A stretch of DNA of 64,000 nucleotides. Source: CAZYTM01 sp964649725 (GTDB lineage Bacteria; Desulfobacterota; Desulfuromonadia; Geobacterales; Geobacteraceae). This document shows positions 42,699-52,241 of this stretch, piece by piece. The notes beneath the pieces are model-generated. The model was not told the origin of the DNA and made no database searches. It saw nothing but the letters and a program-made list of their open reading frames with translations. The first letter of the stretch is position 1, and each line of letters opens with the position of its first letter. The position numbers and the translations under genes are program-made. The DNA is taken from positions 116,601-180,600 of the forward strand of contig CAZYTM010000008.1 of assembly GCA_964649725.1 (NCBI GenBank), written 5' to 3'.

Positions 42699-45600
42699 TT
42701 ACATGTCTGCTTCATCTTTCAATTTTTCAAACCAGCTGTATACCGCCGGGATGATCAGCAGCGTCAGCAGGGTCGAAGTGACCAGCCCCCCCACCACCAC
42801 GGTGGCCAGCGGCTTCTGGATCTCCGAACCGGTGCCACTGGCGAGCAGCATCGGCATCAGGCTGAAGATGGAGATCGAAGCGGTCATCAATACCGGCCGC
42901 AACCGGTCCAGGCTCCCCTTCCTGATCGCCTCCGGCAACTCCAGCCCCTCTTCCCGCAGCTGGGAGATACGCGATACCAGGACCAGACCGTTCAGCACAG
43001 CCACCCCGAAGAGGACGACAAAACCTACCGAAGCCGGGACCGACAGATATTGCCCGGAGATGAAGAGGGCAAAGACACCGCCGATCAGGGCGAAGGGGAG
43101 GTTGGAGATCACCAGCAACGCCAGCCGGATCGATCTGAAGGTGATATATAAAAGCAGCAGTATCAAGCTGATGGCGACCGGGCCGATGATCATCAGCCGC
43201 TGCATAGCCCGTTGCTGGTTTTCGAACTGCCCCCCCCAGGTGAGGTAATAACCGGCCGGCAACTTGACCTTGTTTTTGATCCGCTCTTTTGCCTCTGCAA
43301 CAAAACTGCCAATATCTCTGCCGCTTATGTTCATTTCTATACCGATCCTTCTGATCCCGTCCTGGCGGCTTATCTGCGCCGGCCCTTCGATCATCTTCAC
43401 CTCGGCCAGCTGTTCCAACGGGACATTGATGCCGGTCTTCGTAGTGATCAGCAGGTTCCTGATCGATTCCAGGGAATTCCTCTTCTCTTCCGGCAGGCGG
43501 ACCGTTATATCGAAGCTGCGGTTCTCTTCATACAGCTTCGATGCTCCCTTCCCCGCCACAGCGATTTCGATCACCTTCTGCACATCGCTGATGTTCAGGC
43601 CGTAGCGGGCGATCCTGGTCCGGTCGATGGTGATGGTCAGGTAGGGCTGGCCGGTCACCTTCTCTGCATTCAGATCGGTCCCCCCCCTGATGGTGGAGAG
43701 GACCTTGGCGATCTCGGCCGACTTCTCGCTCAGCATCTCCATGTCGTCGCCGAACAGCTTGACGATCAGCTGCGCCCGGGTGCCGGCCACCAGTTCGTCA
43801 ATGCGGCACTGGATCGGCTGACTGAAGCCGAAGGTGATCCCCTTCACCGATTCCAGCGACTTGCGCATCTCGTTGGTCAACTCTTCCTTGGAGATATTCC
43901 GTTTCCATTCGCTCTTCGGTTTGAAAATCCCGACATAGCCGGTCTTGTCCGACCCCCTGGTATCGAGGGCGACCCCGGTCTGCCCGGTGCGACCGACTAT
44001 AGTATCCAGTTCGGGGAACTGCTTCAGCCTTGCTGCCGCCAGCTGGTTCACCTCCATGGCCTTGGCCAGGGAGACCCCGGGGAGCATCGAGACATCCATG
44101 TCAAAGGAGCCTTCATCCATGATCGGGATGAATTCCGTGCCGAGCCGGGTCACCAGCAGGAGCGAGGCGACCAGGAGAACTCCGGCAACGCTCAACACCA
44201 CCCGTTTCCTCGCCATGGCATATTCGAGCAGCGGCAGATAGAGCCGGTTGGCATGCTTCATGATGAAACTCTCCCGTTCCGGGTCTGGTCTCAGGAAGAT
44301 GATACAGAGGACCGGGATGACGAAGATGGAGAGGAAGAGTGATGCAAGCAGCGCTATCGCGACCGTTATGGCCAAAGGGCTGAACATCTTCCCTTCGATA
44401 CCTTCCAGGGAGAGAATGGGGATGAAGGTGAGGGCGATGATAAGTTCACCAAATATACTCGGCTTCCGCACCTCCATGACCGCCTTCAGCACGGTCAATA
44501 ACTTGGGATGCCGCCCCCCCTCTTCGCTCAGGTGGCGCTGCACGTTTTCCACCTGGATGATGGTGGTGTCGATTATCATCCCTATGGAGATAGCCAGACC
44601 GCCGAGCGACATCAGGTTGGCGGTGATCCCCGTAAACTTCATGACGATGCAGGTGGCCAGGAGCGACAACGGCAGGGCGATCAGCACTACGAAGCTCCCC
44701 CGGATGCTGTTCAAAAGCAGATAGAGGATGATAAGCACCAGAATGGAGCCTTCCAGGAGCGCCTTGTTGACCGTGCTGACACTCGCCTTCACTATGTCGC
44801 TCCGGTCGTAATAGGGGACGAGCCTGATCCCCTCTGGCAGCATATTGTTGCCATTTATCTCCTGCACTTTTGCCGCTACCCGGCGCACCACGTCGCGGCT
44901 GTTCTCGCCACGCAGCATCATCACGATGCCGCCGACACATTCATCTTTGCCATCCTTCATGGCAGCCCCCATCCGGACCGCCTCACCGACCTTGACCTGG
45001 GCCAGATCGCGGATATATGTCGGGGTACCACCGGTCGATTTCAGGACGATGTTCTCTATGTCGCCCAGATCCTTTATCAGCCCGACCCCACGGACGATGT
45101 ACTGGTCTGTCCCCCGTTCCAGGAGGTTGCCACCGACGTTTTCGTTGTTGCTGCCGATGGCAGAGTAGACATCATCCACGGTTATCCCATATTTCAGCAG
45201 CTTCTCCGGGGAGACGATCACCTGGTACTGCTTTAAATAGCCGCCAAAGGAGTTGATCTCGTTCACCCCGGCGACGCTTTTCAACTGCGGGGTGACAGTC
45301 CACTCCTGAATTGTCCGCAGATTGGTCAGCCAGGCAAGCTTCTGCTGCGGGTCCTCCGGCATCTTCCCTTCCAGGGTATACTGGTATATCTCACCCATGG
45401 CGGTGCCGATCGGCCCCATAGCGACCTCGACCCCCTTCGGCACCTTCTCCCGCGCCTCGGCCAGGCGCTCGAAGACCAGCTGACGGGCAAAGTAGATATC
45501 CACATTCTCTTTGAAGACGATGGTCACTATAGACAGGCCGAACTTGGTCACCGAGCGGAGCTGCTCGATATCCGGCAGGCCGCGCATGGCCATCTCGATC

Positions 45601-45803
45601 GGAGAGGTGACATTCCGCTCTATCTCTATTGCCGACAGGCCATCAGCGTGACTTATCACTTCTACCTGGATGTTGGTGACATCCGGGAAGGCATCGATAG
45701 GCAGGCGCAGATATGAATAGAAGCCAAAGACAATAATAAGCAGCGCCAGGAATAAGATCATACCCTTTTGCCGTAATGTATAGGCTATTATTTTTTCAAG
45801 CAT
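42699..45803 (-). CDS. czcA: Heavy-metal efflux RND permease (CusA/CzcA family)
   Basis: The inner-membrane pump of a tripartite metal exporter, 1034 residues, full length for HME-RND. Visible features: TM1 near the start (GMILFLALLIIVFGFYSYLR), YLRLPIDAFPDVTNIQVEV, porter domains (VRGVGLIKDLGDIENIVLKS), the proton-relay TM4 region (LMSLGGLAISIGMIIDTTII, NVQRHL), and the C-terminal membrane half (ASVGFVVLFGVAVLNGLVLV). DTTIIQVEN differs slightly from the D-x-x-x-V-x-x-E-N of characterised CzcA pumps, but Asp and Glu are retained. The substrate (Co/Zn/Cd, Cu/Ag or Ni) cannot be fixed from sequence. It follows czcB by 105 bases. Confidence 0.93.
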   Translation of the reverse strand: MLEKIIAYTLRQKGMILFLALLIIVFGFYSYLRLPIDAFPDVTNIQVEVISHADGLSAIEIERNVTSPIEMAMRGLPDIEQLRSVTKFGLSIVTIVFKENVDIYFARQLVFERLAEAREKVPKGVEVAMGPIGTAMGEIYQYTLEGKMPEDPQQKLAWLTNLRTIQEWTVTPQLKSVAGVNEINSFGGYLKQYQVIVSPEKLLKYGITVDDVYSAIGSNNENVGGNLLERGTDQYIVRGVGLIKDLGDIENIVLKSTGGTPTYIRDLAQVKVGEAVRMGAAMKDGKDECVGGIVMMLRGENSRDVVRRVAAKVQEINGNNMLPEGIRLVPYYDRSDIVKASVSTVNKALLEGSILVLIILYLLLNSIRGSFVVLIALPLSLLATCIVMKFTGITANLMSLGGLAISIGMIIDTTIIQVENVQRHLSEEGGRHPKLLTVLKAVMEVRKPSIFGELIIALTFIPILSLEGIEGKMFSPLAITVAIALLASLFLSIFVIPVLCIIFLRPDPERESFIMKHANRLYLPLLEYAMARKRVVLSVAGVLLVASLLLVTRLGTEFIPIMDEGSFDMDVSMLPGVSLAKAMEVNQLAAARLKQFPELDTIVGRTGQTGVALDTRGSDKTGYVGIFKPKSEWKRNISKEELTNEMRKSLESVKGITFGFSQPIQCRIDELVAGTRAQLIVKLFGDDMEMLSEKSAEIAKVLSTIRGGTDLNAEKVTGQPYLTITIDRTRIARYGLNISDVQKVIEIAVAGKGASKLYEENRSFDITVRLPEEKRNSLESIRNLLITTKTGINVPLEQLAEVKMIEGPAQISRQDGIRRIGIEMNISGRDIGSFVAEAKERIKNKVKLPAGYYLTWGGQFENQQRAMQRLMIIGPVAISLILLLLYITFRSIRLALLVISNLPFALIGGVFALFISGQYLSVPASVGFVVLFGVAVLNGLVLVSRISQLREEGLELPEAIRKGSLDRLRPVLMTASISIFSLMPMLLASGTGSEIQKPLATVVVGGLVTSTLLTLLIIPAVYSWFEKLKDEADM

Positions 45804-45908
45804 GAGAACTTATCTCCTGTTGTTTCAGAATTATCGATTATGCAGCATGAAAAGAGTCAGGCTGTTTTCTGCTTTTTTCATAACTCATCCATCATAATTC
45901 ATACTTGC

Positions 45909-47177
45909 TTATTTCCCATGGCCATGTTCATCCTTCACTTCACCCTTCTTCACTTCCGACTTGAGGATGAACCCCCCCTTGATGGCGTATTGCTCACCCT
46001 CTTTCAGCCCGGAGACGATCTCGACCATCCCCCCTGCCTGGCGACCTGTCTGAACCTGGCGCGTCACGAATTCAACTCCATTCTCCGCGACAAAGAGCAC
46101 CTTTTTCCCATCCATATCCTGCAGGGCATCTTCCGCGACCGCCAGGGTTGTTGCAGCTGCTGCAGGGAGAGCCAGTTCGACGCTGGCGAACATCTCCGGC
46201 TTCAGCTTTCGCCCCGGATTGGCTACCTCGACCCGCGCCTTTACCGTACGGGTCGATTCATTTACCAGGTCAGCTATATAGGTGATACGACCTTTCAGTT
46301 TCAGCTCAGGGAATGCGCCTACCGTGACGATTGCCGTCTGCCCCCGGTGCACCTTGGCCAGATCCTTCTCATTGATGTCCACCAGCACCCATACCGAGGA
46401 GAGGTCGGCCACGGTGTAGAGGCTTTTGGCCGGGTCGGAGAGCTCGCCGACAATGGCATGTTTCTCGGTGATAACTCCGCCGATCGGCGAGCGGACCGCC
46501 AGGAGCAGCTTTTTGTGGTTCTCCCCGGCCAGTTCGGCAGCTGCAATACCGTACAGCGCCAGACGTTCCTCGTCGGTATGCAGCTCGTTCTGGGCGGTCC
46601 GGTAGTCGGTCTCTGCCTGGAGGATATCTTTTCTGGCGGCGATCTTCTTCTCCACCAGCGTCTTGATCCTCTCCATGTTCGATTGCGCCAGTGCCAGCCT
46701 GGTCTTCGACTGGTGGTAACGGTTGAGCGCCTCGCCGAGCTCGACACTATCCAGGGTCACCAGGGTCTGCCCGGCAGCCACGCTGTCACCGAGCGAAGCC
46801 CTGACAACGACGATCTTGCCGCTGATGCGGGGCGACACATGGGCGATCCGGTCGGCATTCGCCTCGACCTTGCCGGTGGCGCTGATAACGCCGGCCAGTC
46901 GCTCCTTTTTCGCCGCTGCGATGACCACACCGTTCTGCTTCTGCTCCTCGGCGGTCATCCTCACACACCCCCCCCCGCCTTCCCCTTCATGACCCTTCCC
47001 CTCCCCCTTTTGCTCCTTAGCCGCTTCATGGCCGCCACCTTTTTCTTCCTGGTGACCCGCTTCCTTATGTTCCGCATGTTCCACGCCGCCACTTCTGCTC
47101 TGCAGGTTGCGATAGTAAAGACCGCCACCCAGGGCTACGGCCAGGACGACTCCGATTATGACTCTCTTTCTGTTCAC
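45909..47177 (-). CDS. czcB: Periplasmic adaptor (membrane fusion protein) of the metal efflux pump
   Basis: The 422-residue adaptor has an N-terminal anchor (VIIGVVLAVALGGGLYY), a His/Glu/Gly-rich stretch (about residues 35-70; HAEHKEAGHQEEKGGGHEAA, HEGEGGGG) and then lipoyl/hairpin/beta-barrel domains (GKVEANADRIAHVSPRISGK, VRSPIGGVITEKHAIVGELS, VWVLVDINEKDLAKVHRGQT). A short His tail (DEHGHGK) ends it. Both His-rich parts probably bind or sense the metal, as in CzcB. Its start overlaps the czcC stop by 4 bases. Confidence 0.93.
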   Translation of the reverse strand: MNRKRVIIGVVLAVALGGGLYYRNLQSRSGGVEHAEHKEAGHQEEKGGGHEAAKEQKGEGKGHEGEGGGGCVRMTAEEQKQNGVVIAAAKKERLAGVISATGKVEANADRIAHVSPRISGKIVVVRASLGDSVAAGQTLVTLDSVELGEALNRYHQSKTRLALAQSNMERIKTLVEKKIAARKDILQAETDYRTAQNELHTDEERLALYGIAAAELAGENHKKLLLAVRSPIGGVITEKHAIVGELSDPAKSLYTVADLSSVWVLVDINEKDLAKVHRGQTAIVTVGAFPELKLKGRITYIADLVNESTRTVKARVEVANPGRKLKPEMFASVELALPAAAATTLAVAEDALQDMDGKKVLFVAENGVEFVTRQVQTGRQAGGMVEIVSGLKEGEQYAIKGGFILKSEVKKGEVKDEHGHGK

Positions 47178-48472
47178 TGCGCACCTCCGGTAAGATCGCT
47201 TGCCACTGCCGATTCGAGTCTCACGAGCGCAGTCTGACGATCATGCAGCGCCAGCAGATAAGCTTCGTTCACCTCGTAAAATTTCTTCTGCTCTGCAATG
47301 ACCGCCAGGATACCGACCTCGCCAAGGCGGTAAGCCTCCCGGGTCAATTGCAGGTTCTCCTCAAGCTGGGGGATGATATCTCTCTTGTACAGGGAAAGGA
47401 TTTTTTCACTGTTCAGATAGCTTGAACAGGCTGTTTCGACCTCCCGCTCCACATTTCTGCCGACGGCCAGCAAGCGGCTTTCGGTGCTGCTCCGCCTGGC
47501 CAGGGCCTGCTGCACGCCAGCCTGATTTCTGTCAAAGAGCGGAATCGGTAGCGATAACTTCAGACCGATGGTATAGGCCGTATCCTTACCTTCTACCCCC
47601 CCTATCTCCATCGCTGTAGTGTCACGCCTGAACGCCACCCCTGCGGTGAGATTGGGGACCCCCTCGGCACGGGCCAGTGCGGTGTCGGCTTCGCCTCTCT
47701 TCCGTTCAGCTTGCAGCGCCTTGAGATCAGGGCGATTCTCTCTGGCAAGCTGCTGCAGCTCGTCTAACGACCTGCTCAGAGGCACTTCAGCTTCAAGGGT
47801 GCCGGTTAGCACCGGCGCTTCTCCACCTGGCAGCCCCATGAAATTATAGAGCCTTGCCCGGCTTTGCGTCACCGCTCTGGCGATGTCTATCCTGGCGCCT
47901 TCGCTCCGTGCCAGCTCGACCTTCACCAGGTTCATCTCAAGCTCCGGGATATCCCCTGCCGCCAGCCGCTCTTTAGTCACATCGAGCAGCTGCCGGTTGA
48001 GCTCGACTGCCCGCTCTGCCAGCTCGAACCGCCTGGCAGCAAAGATGGCAGCATGGAATGCGTTCTTCACCTCTTCGCGGACAATTCGCTCCCGGTCGGC
48101 CAGTTGCCAGCGATAGACCTGCAGTTCCTCTGCGGCGATGGTCAGGCGCTTGGCACGCTTCCCCGCCAGAGGGAACTCCTGCGATATCCCGATGGAGAGG
48201 CTGTTCTCGGCACTACTGCCGGTCAAGACACCTGTACCTGCTTCGACATCGAGCGTCGGATTCGGTAACAGTGCTGCCCTTACCTTACCGGCATCATGGA
48301 GACCCTTCTCCTCACGGAACGATTTAAGGTCGCCATTATTTTGCAGCGAGAATTCGACTATCTGCGGCAGTGCCAGCTTTTGCGGCTCCGCCCGGGCCGG
48401 TCCGGACGATTGAAGAGAGATGAATACGGCGACAAGGAGCATCGCCCCATGTGTGAATACGGTTTTTCCCAA
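47174..48472 (-). CDS. czcC: Outer-membrane efflux protein (TolC family)
   Basis: The 432-residue channel has a signal peptide (AMLLVAVFISLQSSGPARA) and the two internally repeated OEP halves: LPNPTLDVEAGTGVLTGSS and, later, LSLPIPLFDRNQAGVQQALA, with long coiled-coil helices (FHAAIFAARRFELAERAVEL). It forms the exit duct of the CzcCBA/CusCBA pump, and is the first pump gene. A 133-base leader separates it from the Cys-rich protein gene upstream. Confidence 0.92.
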   Translation of the reverse strand: MGKTVFTHGAMLLVAVFISLQSSGPARAEPQKLALPQIVEFSLQNNGDLKSFREEKGLHDAGKVRAALLPNPTLDVEAGTGVLTGSSAENSLSIGISQEFPLAGKRAKRLTIAAEELQVYRWQLADRERIVREEVKNAFHAAIFAARRFELAERAVELNRQLLDVTKERLAAGDIPELEMNLVKVELARSEGARIDIARAVTQSRARLYNFMGLPGGEAPVLTGTLEAEVPLSRSLDELQQLARENRPDLKALQAERKRGEADTALARAEGVPNLTAGVAFRRDTTAMEIGGVEGKDTAYTIGLKLSLPIPLFDRNQAGVQQALARRSSTESRLLAVGRNVEREVETACSSYLNSEKILSLYKRDIIPQLEENLQLTREAYRLGEVGILAVIAEQKKFYEVNEAYLLALHDRQTALVRLESAVASDLTGGAQ

Positions 48473-48605
48473 AGGGATTACCTCCTGACAGGCAGATGGA
48501 TATCAGTTCCAGAATAAAATAGACTGCTGCGAGCGCTTCACGATGGGTGATGCGGATAAACCTCTCCCTCTCGGGATGGCAAGGCTACCCTCTCATCGTG
48601 GCTTT

Positions 48606-48974
48606 TCAGGCTAGGTTCTGCGGAGGGATGAACTTGGGGAGGAATACTTCCGGCAGCGCAGTGAAAACTTCTATTGCGGTCAGTTCAGCTATGAGGAGCT
48701 TTTTGTCAAACTGCAGCGGGGAACCGGTCACCGGCAGGTTGCAGGTACAGTAACAGGATGAATCGCACTGGTCGGTGTCCCTCTGTTCACCGGCCGGCAG
48801 CGCCGGGTCGCAACCATGCTCTGTTGTGACTGCAGTTGCAGCAGCTTTCACCCCCCGGGTGCATTCGCTATGATCCGAGGCATGGGCGATCTGACAGAGG
48901 CTGAAGAGCGATGCACTGCCGATCAGCACAACCAGCAGGAGGGAGACGATTTTTTTGACAACGACTGAGGGCAT
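48606..48974 (-). CDS. Cys-rich exported protein upstream of the efflux operon
   Basis: The 122-residue protein has a signal peptide (IVSLLLVVLIGSASLFSLCQ) and a mature part with Cys clusters (SECTRGV, EHGCDPA, DQCDSSCYCTCNLPVTG). It ends in a conserved-looking LPEVFLPKFIPPQN. The Cys cluster could bind thiophilic metal ions. The plus-strand Cys-rich protein at 53636-54121 is similar in plan (signal, Cys cluster, Pro-rich end) though not clearly homologous. It precedes czcCBA on the same strand, so it may be a periplasmic metal binder or sensor. Function is inferred only from context. Confidence 0.6.
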   Translation of the reverse strand: MPSVVVKKIVSLLLVVLIGSASLFSLCQIAHASDHSECTRGVKAAATAVTTEHGCDPALPAGEQRDTDQCDSSCYCTCNLPVTGSPLQFDKKLLIAELTAIEVFTALPEVFLPKFIPPQNLA

Positions 48975-49057
48975 TTAATATCGACCTGAATTGAAAAAAC
49001 TTTAGTCTATATTACAGATTTTTTCAAAACAGTGTCAAAAGATATTTCGCCAGGGGC

Positions 49058-49089
49058 AAAAAAAAATGGCGCAGCAGAGAGCTGCGCCA
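49058..49089 (-). terminator. Terminator after the porin gene
   Basis: TGGCGCAG pairs with CTGCGCCA around a short loop; on the minus strand it is followed by nine T residues. It ends the nik-porin unit. The rest of the 206-base gap (48975-49180) shows nothing else. Confidence 0.85.
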
Positions 49090-49180
49090 GGGATGATTGT
49101 CAGCGTCCATCCGGAAACTCCAGATGTGACACTGCTGGTTTCCAGATCGGAAACGAGGGATTTTTCCTCCCGGCTAGGGT

Positions 49181-50578
49181 TCAGAAGATGATCTGGGTCC
49201 GTAAACCTAAGACCAGCAGGTCATCGCGGGTGGCATCCCCTTCCGGCTTGAAGAGGTACTGGATATGGGGCGACAGATTTATCTGCTCGTTCAGCCTGAG
49301 CCGGTAGTAGAACTCCAGCAGCTTCTCCTGTCCAGAACCGACCCCCTGCACCTGGCCATAGGCGAATGCCAGCAGATCGTCCTTGCGGCTCTGACAGGGG
49401 CCGGTAAACTGAAGGCCGAGGCTCCAGGCAGACTTGGTCCGGTAGAAATCCTGGTCATGCCAGCCGTAGCGGGCGAACAGAGTCAGCTGGTCGCTCAGCT
49501 GCTGATCGATGCTCACCCCGGCGCCGAGGGAGTTCCCCTGGGCGGTCTTGACCCCGTTGGCTATCGGCAGGGCGCTGTCGATAACGCCGTAGCCACGGAT
49601 ATTCCCCTCCAGCTCGCCTGTTTTGTATTTCCAGGCCAGTTCGGCGATGCCGACCCCATGTTCGAGGATATCGGCGCTGTCTGCATCGCCACTGGCGTAG
49701 CCAAGGCCAAAGGTGAGCGGTTCGGCCAGTCTGACATGGGCCCTGATCCCCGGCCCGTTATCCGGCGTGCTGAGTACTGCCGAATTGACAAAAGCGCTGG
49801 CGAGGAACTGGCTGTTCTCATTGTTGGCGATGCTGTTACTGTCGAAATAGTTGGTCAGCGATATCTTGCCGGCTGTCATGATAAAACGGTCATTGAAGGC
49901 CGAGTGCTCCACCCACGCCTCGCGGAAGCGGACCCGGTCGTCCGTCGCACCGGCCACGCCGTTCAAACCGGAGAAGCTGGCGATATGGGCATCGATGCCG
50001 TTACCGCCGGTCGCCTCGATATCGATAACTGCGGTGGTGGTCTCGCCGACCTTGAAGCTGAAGACTATGTCACCCCGGCCGACTACGTCGCTGTAATCCT
50101 TCGGCCTGTTCCCGGCCGAACCCTGCAGTACTCCGGTCATGCCGCCACTGATGGTGATCTTCTTGGTCAGGGCATGGAGATTGGTGCCAAGCTCGGTATA
50201 GCGGAGCTGAAAAGCCCTGGTCTGGGCAAGGAGCATCTCCCCCCGCAACTCCTCCTTCAGTTCAGAGAGGAGCGCCAGATCCTCTCTGGCGACCACCGGT
50301 CCCTCTGTCATCGCCTTCTCGGCCAGCCTCTCGGTCAGAAGCTGCAGCGCCACCGCCATCTCCAGCCGGGTGAGGGCACAACCCTCCTTCCCCGCTTCGA
50401 AATCCTTGGGGAAGAGCCCCTCCACCTGATATTTCCTGCCGATCCGGAGTAACTCCTGGCAGGCCTTGTGCTTCACCTCGACCTTCTCCGGTATCACCAG
50501 GTCGGGGTGGAGTGCAACTGCTGTGCATGGAAGGATTAGGGAGAGGAGCAGAATCAGAGCGAGGGTCGCTTTCAGCAT
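49181..50578 (-). CDS. Outer-membrane porin with N-terminal SLH-like domain
   Basis: The 465-residue protein has a signal peptide (LALILLLSLILPCTAVA) and an SLH-like peptidoglycan-binding segment (KYQVEGLFPKDFEAGKEG, TRLEMAVALQLLTERLAEKA). A coiled coil follows (about 95-145), then a beta-barrel of OprB/Opr type (ISGGMTGVLQGSAG, FREAWVEHSAFNDRFIMTAG, GLQFTGP), ending in the terminal aromatic signature GLRTQIIF. ATG 50578 has CCGGAGAA upstream; the frame extends to 50776 inside nikO and is not credible. It lies 73 bases after nikO, so nickel-linked expression is plausible, as is sugar transport. Confidence 0.85.
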   Translation of the reverse strand: MLKATLALILLLSLILPCTAVALHPDLVIPEKVEVKHKACQELLRIGRKYQVEGLFPKDFEAGKEGCALTRLEMAVALQLLTERLAEKAMTEGPVVAREDLALLSELKEELRGEMLLAQTRAFQLRYTELGTNLHALTKKITISGGMTGVLQGSAGNRPKDYSDVVGRGDIVFSFKVGETTTAVIDIEATGGNGIDAHIASFSGLNGVAGATDDRVRFREAWVEHSAFNDRFIMTAGKISLTNYFDSNSIANNENSQFLASAFVNSAVLSTPDNGPGIRAHVRLAEPLTFGLGYASGDADSADILEHGVGIAELAWKYKTGELEGNIRGYGVIDSALPIANGVKTAQGNSLGAGVSIDQQLSDQLTLFARYGWHDQDFYRTKSAWSLGLQFTGPCQSRKDDLLAFAYGQVQGVGSGQEKLLEFYYRLRLNEQINLSPHIQYLFKPEGDATRDDLLVLGLRTQIIF

Positions 50579-50651
50579 GACTATTCTCCGGGAAAATAAA
50601 ATGGGCGATTCGTATCTATATCTATCGGCCACTACTTTCCCGACTTGAATA

Positions 50652-51407
50652 TTATCTCTCCTTGCCGCAGACCGGGCACCCCTGCAGCACGAAAGGTTTC
50701 TCCAGCCGGCATTGGGCAAGCAGCGCGGCATCGGCGAAGATCTCTTTAGTCGGCCCGTCGGCCCGCACCTCACCATTATGCAGCACTATGGTCCTGGGGC
50801 AGATATCGAGGACCATGTCGAGATCGTGGCTGGTGAATATCCTGGTGTGCTGGAATTCGCGCAATAGCCCCATCAGCTGACGTCTGGCAAAGGGGTCGAG
50901 GCCGCTGGTCGGCTCATCCATGACCAGGATATCCGGGGCCATCGCCAGCACCGTGGCAATGGCGACCCGCTTCTTCTCCCCGCCGGAGAGGTGGTAAGGG
51001 GCCTTGTCACGCAGCTCTCCGGCCCCGACCCGGGCCAGTGCGGTCGCCACCCGCTCTTCGAGGTCTGCGTCGGAGAGCCCCTGATTGAGCGGTCCGAAGG
51101 CGACGTCGTCATAAACGGTAGGCATGAAGAGCTGGTCATCCGGATCCTGGAAGACCATCCCGACCGTTCGGCGGACCTCTGGCAGGGTACTTCTGGTGAG
51201 CGGGAAATCACCGATCCTGATCGTCCCGGACGTGGCGGCCAGGTAGCCGTTCAGGTGCAGCAGCAGGGTCGACTTGCCGGCGCCGTTGGCACCGATGATC
51301 GCCACCGCTTCACCATGGGTGATGCGGAAGGAGACATCACGCAGCGCGATTGTGCCGTCGGGATAGATGTGACGGAGGTTCTTCACCTCGACGATATGGT
51401 GGCTCAT
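50652..51407 (-). CDS. nikO: Nickel/cobalt ECF transporter ATPase
   Basis: The 251-residue ABC ATPase has Walker A AIIGANGAGKSTLLLHL, signature YHLSGGEKKRVAIATVLAM, Walker B DILVMDEPTSGLDP and H-loop FTSHDLDM. It energises uptake through NikMN and NikQ. A C-terminal extension ends in QGCPVCGKER, a C-x-x-C that could bind metal. The start overlaps nikQ by 4 bases. The operator upstream of nikMN indicates nickel rather than cobalt. Confidence 0.93.
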   Translation of the reverse strand: MSHHIVEVKNLRHIYPDGTIALRDVSFRITHGEAVAIIGANGAGKSTLLLHLNGYLAATSGTIRIGDFPLTRSTLPEVRRTVGMVFQDPDDQLFMPTVYDDVAFGPLNQGLSDADLEERVATALARVGAGELRDKAPYHLSGGEKKRVAIATVLAMAPDILVMDEPTSGLDPFARRQLMGLLREFQHTRIFTSHDLDMVLDICPRTIVLHNGEVRADGPTKEIFADAALLAQCRLEKPFVLQGCPVCGKER

Positions 51408-52222
51408 GATATTATCCTCGTAACCAGAGTACCGATCAGCTGGGAGAGATTCAGCAGCCGGATGAGGGCAAAGAAGAGTGTCCAGCCGAGGAGGAAGATG
51501 AGTTCCCGGCTGCCGAAGGTGGAAAAGTGGCGGGCATGGAAATGGCCGGCAAAGCCGCGCGCCAGCATCGCCATATGGACCCGCTCCGCCCGCTGCCAGG
51601 TCCGAAGCAGCAGGTGGCCGATCAGAGTGGCAAAGGTCCGCACCCCCTGACCTCTGTGGCCTGAGCTGCGCAGCTCCCGCGCTCTTACCGAACGGGCCGT
51701 TTCATCGGTCAGGACAAAGATGTAGCGGTAGAGAAAGAGGAGCTGCACCACGAATGCATGGGGTACCCCGAGCTGCTCCAGGGCCCGGCAGATACCGGTA
51801 AAGCTGGTCAATCCGACCAGGATGAGCGCGGCACTCACCGTAAGGATGGCCCGCATGGTTATCGAGGCCCAGGATATCCAGCCGCCGGAGATGGCGAGCG
51901 GTCCTAATTGCAGCATTATGGCGCGGTCAAGAAGCGGATTGCAGAGACCGACCAGCATGGCGAAGGGGATGACGATCAGGATCTTGCGGGCGAGGAAACC
52001 GGCCGGCAGGTTGCCGCGGGCGATCATCATCGCCGGATAGAGGGTAAAGGGGAAGAGTGCGGTCAGCTCATATTTGTCAAAGGATATCACCGCGATTATG
52101 AAAACGAGGGTCACCAGCACCTTGGCGCGCGGGTCGAGCCGGTGCAGCGCAGTCTCGCCGGTGGCAAGCTGGTCGAGCCGCTTGAAATCGAATATCGCCC
52201 CGTCAATAGATTGCATGGTCAA
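51404..52222 (-). CDS. nikQ: Nickel/cobalt ECF transporter transmembrane protein
   Basis: The 272-residue integral membrane protein (CbiQ/EcfT family) couples the ATPase to the substrate component. It begins with LHRLDPRAKVLVTLVFIIAV and has several transmembrane helices. The coupling helices with A-R-G motifs are visible: RSVRARELRSSGHRGQ and MLARGFAGHFHARHFS. It lies 19 bases after nikMN and overlaps nikO. Confidence 0.92.
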   Translation of the reverse strand: MTMQSIDGAIFDFKRLDQLATGETALHRLDPRAKVLVTLVFIIAVISFDKYELTALFPFTLYPAMMIARGNLPAGFLARKILIVIPFAMLVGLCNPLLDRAIMLQLGPLAISGGWISWASITMRAILTVSAALILVGLTSFTGICRALEQLGVPHAFVVQLLFLYRYIFVLTDETARSVRARELRSSGHRGQGVRTFATLIGHLLLRTWQRAERVHMAMLARGFAGHFHARHFSTFGSRELIFLLGWTLFFALIRLLNLSQLIGTLVTRIIS

Positions 52223-52241
52223 TAATCAGCCATAACCTGAG

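Noticed and set aside
50622..50648. Sigma-28-like match (TCAA-N15-GCCGATAG) before the porin gene
   Set aside because: The position fits, but the -35 is weak, the gene is unrelated to motility, and it may be read from the nik operon.
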